Of a stretch of DNA of 64,000 nucleotides, positions 24,528-33,465 are shown one piece after another. Below the pieces are notes generated by a model. It did not search any database. It was not told the DNA's origin and saw only the letters and a program-made list of their open reading frames with translations. The stretch comes from Spongorhabdus nitratireducens (GTDB lineage: Bacteria > Pseudomonadota > Gammaproteobacteria > Pseudomonadales > Endozoicomonadaceae), in contig CANDOC010000004.1 of the NCBI GenBank assembly GCA_947387575.1, positions 124,001-188,000 on the forward strand. The letters are read 5' to 3'. Every line of letters starts with the position of its first letter. Position 1 is the first letter of the stretch. A program made the translations under genes and the position numbers.

Positions 24528-25442
24528 ATGGTTATATGCCGACAGATGTTGGCTCTGGCCATGATGTTGCTGGCTCAGCACATTATGGCCGGATCATCGG
24601 AAACAGGTTACCGGGTCGCGATTGTTGACCGCTTCTTTCCTCCGGTCGCCGGCTTTACTGATGATCAGCAGCGGGACCAGCACAGCTGGCTTTACGGCTT
24701 GCTTGATCTGGACAGTGATGACCGGCAGGAGCCTTTCTATCACGGTGATCTGGTACGACTGATTGCAGCTCATCCCGGCATTACTTTTATCAACTACCCG
24801 ATTACCGATGACCGCAAACCGATGGATTCGATTCTGCTTAACCTGCAGAAAATTCATACCCGGCTTGCGGTGCAGCCAGTTGATGCGCTGATTTTATCCT
24901 GGGAGTCATCAACCCTGATCAGTGCTTTTGAACAGCCGCTTTACCCAGAAAAAGCCGAGATATATAAACAGCAAATTCAGCAGTGGGGTCAGCAGTATCC
25001 GGTGTGGAACAGTACCTACCGGATTATCAGAATGCTGGAGGCGCTGGTGGCGGAAGGTGTGGCGGTTTACACCATTGCCGGTAATGGTGGTCGCAGGATG
25101 GTGAATACATTTTCTTTTGCTGAAGGCGTGACGACGGTAGGCGCTTCAGAATCAGAGCTGAGCCATTATATTGCTGACAACCCGTTTGTAGATATCTATG
25201 CCCAGGCCGCGTATCAGTTACAACGGATTGATAATCAAAATGGCAAACCTGCCGGATATGATATTGATGGTGATGGCTGTGTTGATATTCCGCTGCAGCG
25301 ACTGACCAGCGAAGGGCAACAGGCCGAAGACTTGCCCCGGCAGTTCTGGAAACTATTGAAAGGGTCTTCTTTTGCAGCGCCGAGAGCGTTGAAGCAGGCT
25401 TTGTTTGCAGACTTGTCTCTACCGGCGTGTGAAATCCCCTGA
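24528..25442 (+). CDS. Compact subtilase-like (S8) secreted protein
   Basis: The 304-residue protein has a signal peptide (about 1-22). It shows the order of subtilase motifs: Asp34 in RVAIVDRFF, His72 in YHGDLV, an oxyanion Asn186 in TIAGNGG, and Ser281 in GSSFAAP. The triad is complete but flanking consensus residues deviate (HGD for HGT). It has no propeptide and is smaller than most family members. Two Asp-rich stretches (DLDSDD, DIDGDGCVD) look like Ca2+ sites. I chose the ATG at 24528, which has AAGGA about 11 bases upstream. It may be a periplasmic or secreted protease. It converges with the SMI1/KNR4 gene. Confidence 0.6.
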   Translation: MVICRQMLALAMMLLAQHIMAGSSETGYRVAIVDRFFPPVAGFTDDQQRDQHSWLYGLLDLDSDDRQEPFYHGDLVRLIAAHPGITFINYPITDDRKPMDSILLNLQKIHTRLAVQPVDALILSWESSTLISAFEQPLYPEKAEIYKQQIQQWGQQYPVWNSTYRIIRMLEALVAEGVAVYTIAGNGGRRMVNTFSFAEGVTTVGASESELSHYIADNPFVDIYAQAAYQLQRIDNQNGKPAGYDIDGDGCVDIPLQRLTSEGQQAEDLPRQFWKLLKGSSFAAPRALKQALFADLSLPACEIP

Positions 25443-25464
25443 GCTTTATTTAGCTACAGGGGAT
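25434..25464. terminator. Hairpin between convergent subtilase-like and SMI1/KNR4 genes
   Basis: ATCCCCTG (25434-25441) pairs perfectly with CAGGGGAT (25457-25464) across the subtilase stop codon. It lies in the 38-bp gap between converging genes. Confidence 0.5.
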
Positions 25465-25480
25465 ACATGAAACCAGGGCT

Positions 25481-25882
25481 TTAGCTGTTAAGCCAGATAT
25501 CAGCAGCCCAGTGCCAGATGCTGCTCCAGCTGTCTTCTGTTGCTTCCAGATCAACCCAGTAGGAAATTTCGCCATCTTCGGCAATACAATAGAAGTTGCC
25601 ATCCACTTCACAGACCGGAATCAGCTCTCTCGGAATACCGATATCCCAGGCTCTTGATGCCATATCCGGCAGGTAGGTGTGGGATTGCTCATCGCAAACA
25701 GTCGCAGGCTCGATTGATCCGTAAATGACATCACTGACCATCAGCAGAAACTGTTTGTAGTCGTCTGGCAGATGAATCAGGATTTCTTCCTGAATAACCA
25801 CCAGGTCATCTTCTGTCGGCAGTTCCAGTGGAACCGGTACATCGATATTTTTCTCGCGCAGAGAATCGACAACGTCTTGCAT
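25481..25882 (-). CDS. SMI1/KNR4 (SUKH) family protein
   Basis: The 133-residue acidic protein has SUKH-fold signatures: an amphipathic start with TEDDLVVIQEEILIHLPDDYKQFLLMVSDV (the P..Y..FL element), then PVCEVDGNFYCIAEDGEISYWV and a C-terminal W-rich helix. Members often serve as immunity proteins against nuclease or other toxins delivered between bacteria. It lies 86 bp after tssG on the same strand at the end of the T6SS minus-strand block, with no toxin beside it. It may be an orphan immunity gene or a housekeeping SUKH protein. Confidence 0.82.
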   Translation of the reverse strand: MQDVVDSLREKNIDVPVPLELPTEDDLVVIQEEILIHLPDDYKQFLLMVSDVIYGSIEPATVCDEQSHTYLPDMASRAWDIGIPRELIPVCEVDGNFYCIAEDGEISYWVDLEATEDSWSSIWHWAADIWLNS

Positions 25883-25967
25883 GCAGCGCCTTCGAGGACT
25901 AATTAAGTAAGGGGCTATTGTAGTGTAATCGCCTGATAATGCTAAAGTCGTTGTAAATCTATGAATA

Positions 25968-26993
25968 TCAGGTCAAGCGAACAGTTACCGTGTCCGGTGC
26001 GTTTTCAGGTTTTCCAAGCACGGTAAAACGTCCCAGCCGCATTGTTGATTTTCTCTTCTGTGCCACGTGAGAAGCCTCCAGCATACTTTTTTGCAGTCGG
26101 GCATAAACCTGCATATTAATATCAATACCCATACAGGTTCTGGCAATTTCCAGCAGGGTTTGCACCAGCTGGGTGTCATTACGCAGTGCAATCCATACTG
26201 AGCTGGAATCCGGATGAATAATGATATTGATTCGACTGCAATACAGCGTCGTATGATCACCAATCATCAGGGAGTGGCCCAGCTGATTGTTCTGGCGCAG
26301 ATAGCGATGCACTCTGCTAAGGCAGTCGCTTTCAACCGGCTCCCGTTGCAGCGGACCGGATTCAACCGTGACCGGCATGCTGAAATAAGCTTCCAGCACC
26401 GGGCTTAACATTGCCACAGAAGCCGGTTTACAGGACAACAGCCCGGCAAACCGGATTAAATGCCGTGCTGGCAGTTGTTTCAAAGGATGTAGCCCGGCCA
26501 GTCGCAACAGCAGTTTTTCAATATCCGGGCACAGTTCATGTTTGCTGTGACTTTCTTCCAGTAGCAGTGCCAGCTGATGTTTGACGGTACAGCGATAATC
26601 CCGCAACAGCACCGGACTGTCGAAACACTGAAACAGATCAGCCATGGCCCGGCTGTGATTTTCCCACAGCTGAAGGCAGTTAATATCCTGCATATAAAAC
26701 GGCAGTGTGGCTCTGGCCCCGGTCAGCGCCGGTCGGGTAATGGTCAGATGCCAGCTATCCGGTGATGACTGTCTGATGGATTCGATATCCCAGGACACCC
26801 AGGATGAAACAACGGATGAGCGCAGGGTGACCACCAGACTGCTGTGAGTATCGTGCTCCCGGTACAGCAATCGCATCGCCTGTCGAAACTCGAACCGGCG
26901 CGGCTGCTGAAGCAACAGTTTGATTGCTGGTTGCGGGTGCAGATCCGGAATAGCGGCTAAATCCCCGGCCGGCAACCGAGACGACGTGGACAT
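25968..26993 (-). CDS. tssG: T6SS baseplate protein TssG
   Basis: The 341-residue protein fits TssG (ImpH/VasB). It has the N-terminal motif LLLQQPRRFEFRQAMRLLYRE, a middle region with DLFQCFDSPVLLRDYRCTVKHQLA, and a C-terminal domain. TssG joins TssE, TssF and TssK in the baseplate wedge. It overlaps the 3' end of tssF by 37 bp, with a GGAGG sequence 10 bases before the start, so translation is coupled. It is the last core T6SS gene of the minus-strand block. Confidence 0.93.
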   Translation of the reverse strand: MSTSSRLPAGDLAAIPDLHPQPAIKLLLQQPRRFEFRQAMRLLYREHDTHSSLVVTLRSSVVSSWVSWDIESIRQSSPDSWHLTITRPALTGARATLPFYMQDINCLQLWENHSRAMADLFQCFDSPVLLRDYRCTVKHQLALLLEESHSKHELCPDIEKLLLRLAGLHPLKQLPARHLIRFAGLLSCKPASVAMLSPVLEAYFSMPVTVESGPLQREPVESDCLSRVHRYLRQNNQLGHSLMIGDHTTLYCSRINIIIHPDSSSVWIALRNDTQLVQTLLEIARTCMGIDINMQVYARLQKSMLEASHVAQKRKSTMRLGRFTVLGKPENAPDTVTVRLT

Positions 26994-28741
26994 CGGCGAT
27001 AAACCTCCGAACGACCCTGAATTCTGATTAATAGCTGGGTAAAACTGTTATAGGGACAGTAACAACTGATCAAGGCATCCATTAATTCGATAAACAGATT
27101 CAGCGGCAGGGGGTGGAACTGTTCTGATTTCAATACAAGTGTCAGCTGTGTTCCCTGGGCAAAGCAGCGTTTGCCTTCAATGCTCACTGGAGCGACCTGA
27201 TGGGTGTGGGTTGCAGAGATAATATGATCCGGCAGGGATGCGTCGATAATGCTGCCCTCGTGCAAATACAGCCCCAGCAGTTCTCGCAGTGCCTCCAGTC
27301 CTTTGTCGGGATCAAACAGGCTGTGAAAGTTGAGGGCAAAGTGTGACAGCATGGCCCAGTTAAACTGTGACTCGGGAGCTTCCAGTCGGGCAGAGGTCGG
27401 TTTGTATAACAGGTGGGGTCTGGCATTGAACGTCACTGGATCAATACATTTGATGGATGAGGTTGAGCCCAGTTGCCGGGGCTGGTTGCCATCAAAGCAA
27501 TACATTCGGGCGACCAGAATCCGGCCGGAATCCTTACTGGGGCGGAGATTGCGGTCTGACAGGGCGATAGCATTTTCTACCAGTCCATTGCCCTTGTTGA
27601 GTTGAACAAACTGCCAGTATTGATCCTTGTATTTATGGCGATAGTTGAATTCCAGTAGCCGGGGCAAAGGGCGGGTTTCCCTTGCATCGGTTACATCCAG
27701 AATTTCCTCAATGTCGTAGATATAGCGGTTGTCCGGTAACGGAACCGGGTTAAGAAAGCGGGTATGGTCAATCCTGACCGGCTCACTGACAACCTGCTGG
27801 ATATTGGCAACCGGAACGCAGGCAGGCTGGAAATGAGCGGCACCGACACTGCGAATTAACTCGACCGGTGCTTCTTCCAGCAAAATCATCAGGGTAACTT
27901 CATGACCCTGTGGTGTTACCGGAAAACTGTCAAAGCAGATCTGAAAACTCTGGAATGCCCAGGGGAAAGCAAAGAAATCGCGCAGCAGGGTAAAGCCGTT
28001 AAACGAGCCCTGATTGCGAGGCAGCAGACTGTTACCGGAATGAAAAGCCGGACAGTGAATAACATCTTCCGGTTTGATCCAGAGCCGTCTTTTATCGTTA
28101 GCGGAAACCAGACATCCGGCCAGGGCACGGGTCATTAACAGGTCAAACAGCAGGGCTGCGAGTGGTTCTCGCGCCGGAATATGAAAGTCGAGTTGATCAA
28201 GATTAATTTCCTCAAACTTCATATCGCTGCCGGGCAGCTGTAGTGTCAGTTCGAGGATGGCATGACCGTGTCCGGCCCAGGCCGGAAGGCTGAACTCAAA
28301 CGGGCCTGACTGGATTCTGGCCTGTTTGACTTTTATCGGTTTCAGGGTGACTTCATGGCAGGTACTGAATACCAGCCGTTCGCGTTTACCGGAGCTGACT
28401 TCAAACCGGGTACCCTGGGGAATGGTGACCGTTTCCCTGGCATCGCGGCTGATATCCAGCGCCAGCATACTGAAACTGGGAAGGGGGCGCAGGTAATCGG
28501 GAAACATCAGCTCCAGCAGTGAATGCACCAGCTGTGGATATTCCTCATCCAGTCGTTCTTCAAGCCGGGCATTGAGCAAGGCGATGCTTTCCAGCAACCG
28601 CAGCATCTCGGGGTCGGAAATAATATCGCCCAGCCCGAGTTTTGATGATTCTTCCGGGTGATAGTGGCTATAGCGGCGCAGCCCTTCCCTGAGGGCATTC
28701 AGTTCCTGTTCATAGTAAAACAGCAGGTTGTCTGTAAGCAT
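26957..28741 (-). CDS. tssF: T6SS baseplate protein TssF
   Basis: The 594-residue protein fits TssF (ImpG/VasA). It begins with LLFYYEQELNALREGLRRYSHYHPE and has the family segment RLEERLDEEYPQLVHSLLELMFPDYLRPLPSF. Residues PQGTRFEVSSGKRE follow, and a later LRELLGLYLHEG element is present. TssF is the main baseplate component, homologous in position to phage gp6. The gene lies 17 bp after tssE and overlaps tssG. The length is typical. Confidence 0.94.
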   Translation of the reverse strand: MLTDNLLFYYEQELNALREGLRRYSHYHPEESSKLGLGDIISDPEMLRLLESIALLNARLEERLDEEYPQLVHSLLELMFPDYLRPLPSFSMLALDISRDARETVTIPQGTRFEVSSGKRERLVFSTCHEVTLKPIKVKQARIQSGPFEFSLPAWAGHGHAILELTLQLPGSDMKFEEINLDQLDFHIPAREPLAALLFDLLMTRALAGCLVSANDKRRLWIKPEDVIHCPAFHSGNSLLPRNQGSFNGFTLLRDFFAFPWAFQSFQICFDSFPVTPQGHEVTLMILLEEAPVELIRSVGAAHFQPACVPVANIQQVVSEPVRIDHTRFLNPVPLPDNRYIYDIEEILDVTDARETRPLPRLLEFNYRHKYKDQYWQFVQLNKGNGLVENAIALSDRNLRPSKDSGRILVARMYCFDGNQPRQLGSTSSIKCIDPVTFNARPHLLYKPTSARLEAPESQFNWAMLSHFALNFHSLFDPDKGLEALRELLGLYLHEGSIIDASLPDHIISATHTHQVAPVSIEGKRCFAQGTQLTLVLKSEQFHPLPLNLFIELMDALISCYCPYNSFTQLLIRIQGRSEVYRRCPRRLGCRPGI

Positions 28742-28758
28742 ATCCGGCTTTTTATGGC

Positions 28759-29193
28759 TTAGAGATTGGATCTGTCCTCAACAACCAGACGGCCGTCAAA
28801 CTCAACAATGCGGGTCGACATATCAATATCTTCTGCCTGCTGGGTGCCGGCGCAGATACCATGAATCCGGTAACTGCGGCCTGTTGCCTGAAGTGTGCTG
28901 GCAGATGTGATCTCGACTGATACCTGTTCGAGTCTGGGTTCAAAGGTCGCAATCAGCTGTTGCAGTACCGAGCAGGTCAGAACCGGGTCGCCGCTGATGC
29001 AGCCCTGTCGCAGGCAGGGCACTCCCCATGCCGGCAGACTATGGTTGGTGGCTTGTAGGAGTGGAGGTAACGGATACATTGCACGGCGACTGCCTAATAG
29101 CAGGCTGAGATGGTCGATGATTTGCTGGCTGGCGTCACCGTGGCCCGGGAATACTGCGTTGTCATCGGAGTCAAAGGCTTCCAGAAACATCAT
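28759..29193 (-). CDS. tssE: T6SS baseplate protein TssE (gp25-like)
   Basis: The 144-residue protein matches the gp25/TssE family, with QQIIDHLSLLLGSRRAMYPLPP near the N-terminus and a FEPRLEQVSVEI element (about 82-93) that carries the conserved Glu-Pro-Arg. A final strand pair VEFDGRLVVEDR follows. TssE nucleates sheath assembly at the baseplate. An AAGGAAG sequence precedes ATG. It follows the second tssC-like gene by 33 bp. Confidence 0.88.
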   Translation of the reverse strand: MMFLEAFDSDDNAVFPGHGDASQQIIDHLSLLLGSRRAMYPLPPLLQATNHSLPAWGVPCLRQGCISGDPVLTCSVLQQLIATFEPRLEQVSVEITSASTLQATGRSYRIHGICAGTQQAEDIDMSTRIVEFDGRLVVEDRSNL

Positions 29194-29226
29194 GGCTTCC
29201 TTTAAATCATAGATTTGGTTACGGCG

Positions 29227-30522
29227 TTATATGCCTCGCCGGCCAGGGAAAACATCAGCCTGAATTACAATTTCCTGCTGTAACGGTTCGGCCAGATATT
29301 GCGGAACAATGCTGATACGACAGCTGTAGCTGCCGGTCAGCAAACTGTTATCCGATACGGTGACACTGGCCTGTCGCAGCGGAAAACGGGCTGCAATTTC
29401 TTCGTCGGCATACTCGGTATTGCTGGTATATTGTTCCAGCCATTTATGCAGCCGGTTTTCACATTCCGCCGGAGTAATATATTCCCCGAGGCTGTCCCGA
29501 ATCAGTATTTTTAAATAGTGCGCAATACGACATCCGGTCAGTAAGTTAACCAGTGAATTCAAATACTGCTCATCACTGCTACAGGCATATACCGTTGGAG
29601 AGCAGAATATGCCGCTATAGGTTGAAAGGTAGCAGCTGGTAACGGGAATAATACCGTTAGCCGCATAAACCTCTTCCTGCGACTCATGCAGTTTGTAATT
29701 GAAGCGGGGCGGATTAAACAACTGCAGCGCACTGTCATCGGAATCAATGTTGATTATTGCGCCCTGTCCGCCTTCCAGCTCCCATTGATGAATAAAACCA
29801 AACCAGCTGATACGGTCAAACTCCCGCATCAGGTTTGATAGCAGGGCAAAGCCACTGTTGCCCCATAATTGCAGATCCGGCCGGGTAGCGTGAAAGCAGA
29901 AATTATAACAATGTTCGTTCCAGGCCGGGCGCATCAGCAGCCGTGGCCAGATAAAGGCCAGAAAACGGCTATGTTGCTGGGCTCTTAGCAGATGCCACTC
30001 GGACATATCATCAGAGTTGATGATGCGGTCAATGCGAGGCGCATTCATAACCAGTTCCGGCTCACTGTCACCAAAAAAATCATTGGCAAGGCCCATGACT
30101 ATCGGGCACAACGCCTCGGCTCCAATCTGGGCAAACAGGTCAGCGGTATGAAGGTCGCTGTAGATACTGGGTGAATCACCGGCACCACACAGATGGTTAA
30201 CCAGGATGATCCCATAGGGTGTGCCACCGGCAGTATTGAATTCCTTGTTGCAGACCAACTGGAATAAATGGGAATAACGAACGGCTGCAGGCAGGTTCAG
30301 ATCGTCTTCTATTTCATTCCAGCTGCAGTCCAGTAACCGAAGCCGGACTCTGTTGTTATTAACCGGTAATCTCGCCAGTGCATGCAAACCGCGCCACAGA
30401 CTTTCCAGCTCGGTAAACCGGACATGCGCCATGATTCTTTCGAGCTGCAGACTGATCTCCCGGTCAATCCGCTCAATGGCGCGGGTTGCTGCACTGACAA
30501 GCTGATTACTGGATATGTTCAG
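29227..30522 (-). CDS. Second TssC-like sheath protein, probable CTG start
   Basis: This is a TssC/EvpB (VipB)-family protein shorter than the first copy. The first ATG in frame is at 30432, but homology extends upstream of it: the codons from 30522 read NISSNQLVSAATRAIERID and then REISLQLERIM, matching the AIDKKISQQLSQIM helix of the first TssC. No ATG, GTG or TTG lies in that stretch. The CTG at 30522-30520 overlaps the TGA of tssC as CTGA, the layout of a usual ATGA overlap, with GGTGG just before it, so I place the start there (432 residues). Paired tssC-like genes (ImpC/ImpD) are known in some T6SS. Its sheath role is unclear. Confidence 0.72.
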   Translation of the reverse strand: MNISSNQLVSAATRAIERIDREISLQLERIMAHVRFTELESLWRGLHALARLPVNNNRVRLRLLDCSWNEIEDDLNLPAAVRYSHLFQLVCNKEFNTAGGTPYGIILVNHLCGAGDSPSIYSDLHTADLFAQIGAEALCPIVMGLANDFFGDSEPELVMNAPRIDRIINSDDMSEWHLLRAQQHSRFLAFIWPRLLMRPAWNEHCYNFCFHATRPDLQLWGNSGFALLSNLMREFDRISWFGFIHQWELEGGQGAIINIDSDDSALQLFNPPRFNYKLHESQEEVYAANGIIPVTSCYLSTYSGIFCSPTVYACSSDEQYLNSLVNLLTGCRIAHYLKILIRDSLGEYITPAECENRLHKWLEQYTSNTEYADEEIAARFPLRQASVTVSDNSLLTGSYSCRISIVPQYLAEPLQQEIVIQADVFPGRRGI

Positions 30523-32012
30523 CTGCCACCACCCGGAATATTGGCTACCATTCGCAGTGATGTTGTCAGCTCTTCCATTTGCAGCCAGGGCCGCAGGTAG
30601 GCAACAGCAGAGTAACAGCCCGGCCTTCCCAGTTGCTCCTTGACGTCTATTTTGGCTTCACGCAGTGGGTGGGTAGCTCTGGCTTCATTACCAATAGCAT
30701 TGGCATTAGTGTACTGCTGAATCCAGATATTCATTTCCCGGGACAGGTCACCGGCTTCCACATTGGAGCCAATCCGGTCGCGGCCAATAACCTTGAGGTA
30801 ATGGGCAATCCGGCTGCTGGCCATGATGTAGGGCATGCGGGCAGAAATAGCGGCGTTGGCTGTAGCATCCGGATCGATGTACTGCTTTGGCCGCTGGATG
30901 GTCTGGGCTCCGATAAAGACCGCATAACCCTGGTTTTTGTAATGCACCAGAGGCAGGAAGCCGAGATCACTGAGTTCTTTCTCTCGCTCGTCCGTCAGGT
31001 TGATTTCTGTCGGACACTGCATCACCTTGTCGCCGGAAGCCGAGCGATAGGTAAATGTGGGCAGGCCGTCTACCTTGCCGCCGTTTTCCAGTCCTCGAAT
31101 GGCGGTACACCAGCCAAACATGGAGAAAGCATCGGTGATCCGCTGGCCCATGGAAAAGCAGGCGTTAGTCCAGGTAAAGTCATTGGCACTGGCCGGATAG
31201 GGATCGCCATACCCGTCCAGAGGCAACTCTTCGAAATGGAAGCTCTTGGTGCTGAGACCATTCTTGCCATAGGGTGCCCGGGACATTACCCTGGGCATGG
31301 TCAGTACCATATAGCGGGATTCATCACTGTCCCGCAGTGAGTTCCAGGCTGCATAGGCGGGGGCATCAAAACCCGGTGCCACAGGTTTGCCTTCATAGAA
31401 GGTGGTGAAGTTGTCAAAGTCGAACATGGCCGGGGATGCGGCAGCGACAAACGGAGCATGGCTGGCGGCGGAGACTTCGCACAGATAGCGCATCAGCGCT
31501 ACATCTTCATCGCCGTAGCCGAACTCATAGTCACCCAGTAACACACTGTAAGGTTCACCACCGGCGGTGCCGTATTCACTCTGGTAAACCATGTTGAAGT
31601 AAGGGCTGCGGTCTATCGCGGTCGCATTTTCAAACTGGTCCAGCAATGTTTCCCGGTCAGCATTGAGAATTTTAATTTTCAGGTCAGTCCCAAGGTCACT
31701 GTTTTTGACTAGTTTGTTCAGCCCGCGCCAGGTGCCTTCCAGTTTCTGGAAGTTTTTCTGATGCATAATCTGCGACAGCTGTTGCGAGATTTTTTTATCA
31801 ATCGCTTCAACCGCCAGTCCAACCGACTTGGTCAGGTTGTGATTCCAGCTCAGGGTGCCGGTCAAAGCCTGTTCGGTAAAAACTTGCAGTAACTGCTTGG
31901 TGGTGTCTTCCGGTGTCAGACGAACGGCAACACAGGCCTTGTCGACAAGGCTGATTTCTTCCTCAGTGATCACCGTGCCTTCTAGCGGCGCTTCCTTCAC
32001 TGTTGTGCTCAT
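30519..32012 (-). CDS. tssC: T6SS contractile sheath large subunit TssC (VipB)
   Basis: The 497-residue protein is a full-length TssC. It contains GTWRGLNKLVKNSDLG, a central VLLGDYEFGYGDEDVALMR region, RMPYIMASSRIAHYLKVIGRD, and a C-terminal LRPWLQMEELTTSLRMVANIP. With TssB it forms the contractile sheath. The stop codon overlaps the start of the second tssC-like gene. It follows tssB by 152 bp, which is unusually wide for this pair. Confidence 0.96.
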   Translation of the reverse strand: MSTTVKEAPLEGTVITEEEISLVDKACVAVRLTPEDTTKQLLQVFTEQALTGTLSWNHNLTKSVGLAVEAIDKKISQQLSQIMHQKNFQKLEGTWRGLNKLVKNSDLGTDLKIKILNADRETLLDQFENATAIDRSPYFNMVYQSEYGTAGGEPYSVLLGDYEFGYGDEDVALMRYLCEVSAASHAPFVAAASPAMFDFDNFTTFYEGKPVAPGFDAPAYAAWNSLRDSDESRYMVLTMPRVMSRAPYGKNGLSTKSFHFEELPLDGYGDPYPASANDFTWTNACFSMGQRITDAFSMFGWCTAIRGLENGGKVDGLPTFTYRSASGDKVMQCPTEINLTDEREKELSDLGFLPLVHYKNQGYAVFIGAQTIQRPKQYIDPDATANAAISARMPYIMASSRIAHYLKVIGRDRIGSNVEAGDLSREMNIWIQQYTNANAIGNEARATHPLREAKIDVKEQLGRPGCYSAVAYLRPWLQMEELTTSLRMVANIPGGGS

Positions 32013-32164
32013 TGATGTTCTCCAACCATTCCGGCGATAATCCCGGGGCTCAACTGCCGCTGGCCTGTCGGTCTTGTGTCGCTTGAGGGGTGAGATAGCT
32101 GTCTGTTGATTACGGGGTCATTGATTAAGGAGTAGTTATAGAACTCCTTTGCATCACTGTCGCG

Positions 32165-32701
32165 TCAGGATTTTTCATCATCCGGCGCTTCCAGCTTGGG
32201 CGGCTCTATTCCCAGCTCGCCGGCCAGTCGCTGAATCGACTCATCGTCCTTGAGGATCTTGCAGATCAGCTTTTCAAAGTCGGTGGAACGGTCAGCCTTG
32301 CTGAGCAGTACCCGCAGCTGGTTGCGAATGTTGACCAGCATCTTCAGCGGCTCAACCTGATTCACCAACTCGTCCGGTGAAAAGTCCTGCATCCGGTTAA
32401 ATTTCAGATTGACCTGCATATCCGAAGCTTCGGGGTCATTGGAAAGTACATTTTCAACCCGCAGGTTCAGACTGGGTCCGATCCGGTTCATGACTTCATC
32501 AAAGTTGTCATGGTCAACCTGGATAAACTCCCGGTCTTCAAATGGTTCCAATTGGTCCTGCGGCTTGTCTCCCGAGAAGTTTCCGGTGACACCGACAACA
32601 AACGGCAGCTCTCTTTTTTCCTGGGAATCTCCGGTTTCAACATCATAGGTAATACTGACCCGGTTTTTTCGCACACGTTTATGCTGGGCATTGAGTGGCA
32701 T
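32165..32701 (-). CDS. tssB: T6SS contractile sheath small subunit TssB (VipA)
   Basis: The 178-residue protein has the TssB signatures: RVSITYDVETGDSQEKRELPFVVGVTGNFSG, the RFREFIQVD-like segment DREFIQVDHDNFDEVMNRIGPSL, and FSPDELVNQVEPLKMLVNIRNQL. It pairs with TssC to build the sheath. It lies 119 bp after hcp1. Confidence 0.95.
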   Translation of the reverse strand: MPLNAQHKRVRKNRVSITYDVETGDSQEKRELPFVVGVTGNFSGDKPQDQLEPFEDREFIQVDHDNFDEVMNRIGPSLNLRVENVLSNDPEASDMQVNLKFNRMQDFSPDELVNQVEPLKMLVNIRNQLRVLLSKADRSTDFEKLICKILKDDESIQRLAGELGIEPPKLEAPDDEKS

Positions 32702-32820
32702 CTGTCATATCCCTCACTACTGTCATGCACGGCCGGGAAGCCGGCAAAATGTCTGACCAAAAGATTAGAACAGGATCAGGAGGCTTGAACTTTTATACTG
32801 TACCTGCAGCAACCTTTATT

Positions 32821-33390
32821 TCAGCCCTTGGGCTTGATAGCTGAAATGACCTTACCGGTCGACAGGTCAAAGGCCACTTCACCGCCGGGCTTCCAGCCAC
32901 CACCGGAGCCGGTGGTGTTCCACAGTTTGATGTGGATAACGGTATAGGCTAGTGCCAGCCGCTCTTCCGGCAGACCACCATCCTTGACCGACAATGAGTA
33001 GTGAGCCATACGCGCCTGTTCCAGAAAGATCTGCATTTTGGGCTTGAACGTCGTGCCCTTGTTGCTGCTGGCTTTGGGCTCCATGCCTACCTGAAAGATG
33101 CGTACTTCAGATCCTTCATCGCCGGGTTCCAGTAACATTGAGCGAATATCCTCGGAAGCGCCGCACATACTCTTGGTAATGGTTATTTCGTTAAATGCAG
33201 CCATACCACTGTCAGCATGCTGCATATTGCCGACATCCATACTGACACCGCGAATCGCGCCCCACTGCATGGTGCCGATGGGAAACAGATCGCCATTACT
33301 GGAGTTGATACCTTCCATTAACACCAGGTTTTTGCTCTGGGTTCCCTGGTATTTGACTCCCTTGATCTGCAGAAACAAGCCTGTAGCCAT
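32821..33390 (-). CDS. hcp: T6SS tube protein Hcp, first copy
   Basis: The 189-residue protein fits Hcp: N-terminal LFLQIKGVKYQG strand, the WGAIRGVSMDVGN element, AFNEITITKSMCGAS, and the C-terminal KLWNTTGSGGGWKPGGEVAFDLSTGK. Hcp hexamers stack into the inner tube. It lies 75 bp from the second hcp gene, on the same strand. Confidence 0.92.
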   Translation of the reverse strand: MATGLFLQIKGVKYQGTQSKNLVLMEGINSSNGDLFPIGTMQWGAIRGVSMDVGNMQHADSGMAAFNEITITKSMCGASEDIRSMLLEPGDEGSEVRIFQVGMEPKASSNKGTTFKPKMQIFLEQARMAHYSLSVKDGGLPEERLALAYTVIHIKLWNTTGSGGGWKPGGEVAFDLSTGKVISAIKPKG

Positions 33391-33465
33391 TATTGTTTAC
33401 CTCGCTTGTCAGCCGTGAAGACGAACATGCGTTATGCCTGGGAAACAGCACCGCGGCTGTGGTTA

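Noticed and set aside
30500-30540. Programmed -1 frameshift joining tssC and the second tssC-like gene
   Set aside because: No slippery heptamer is seen near the tssC stop, and a fusion would duplicate the whole protein. A coupled CTG start is simpler.
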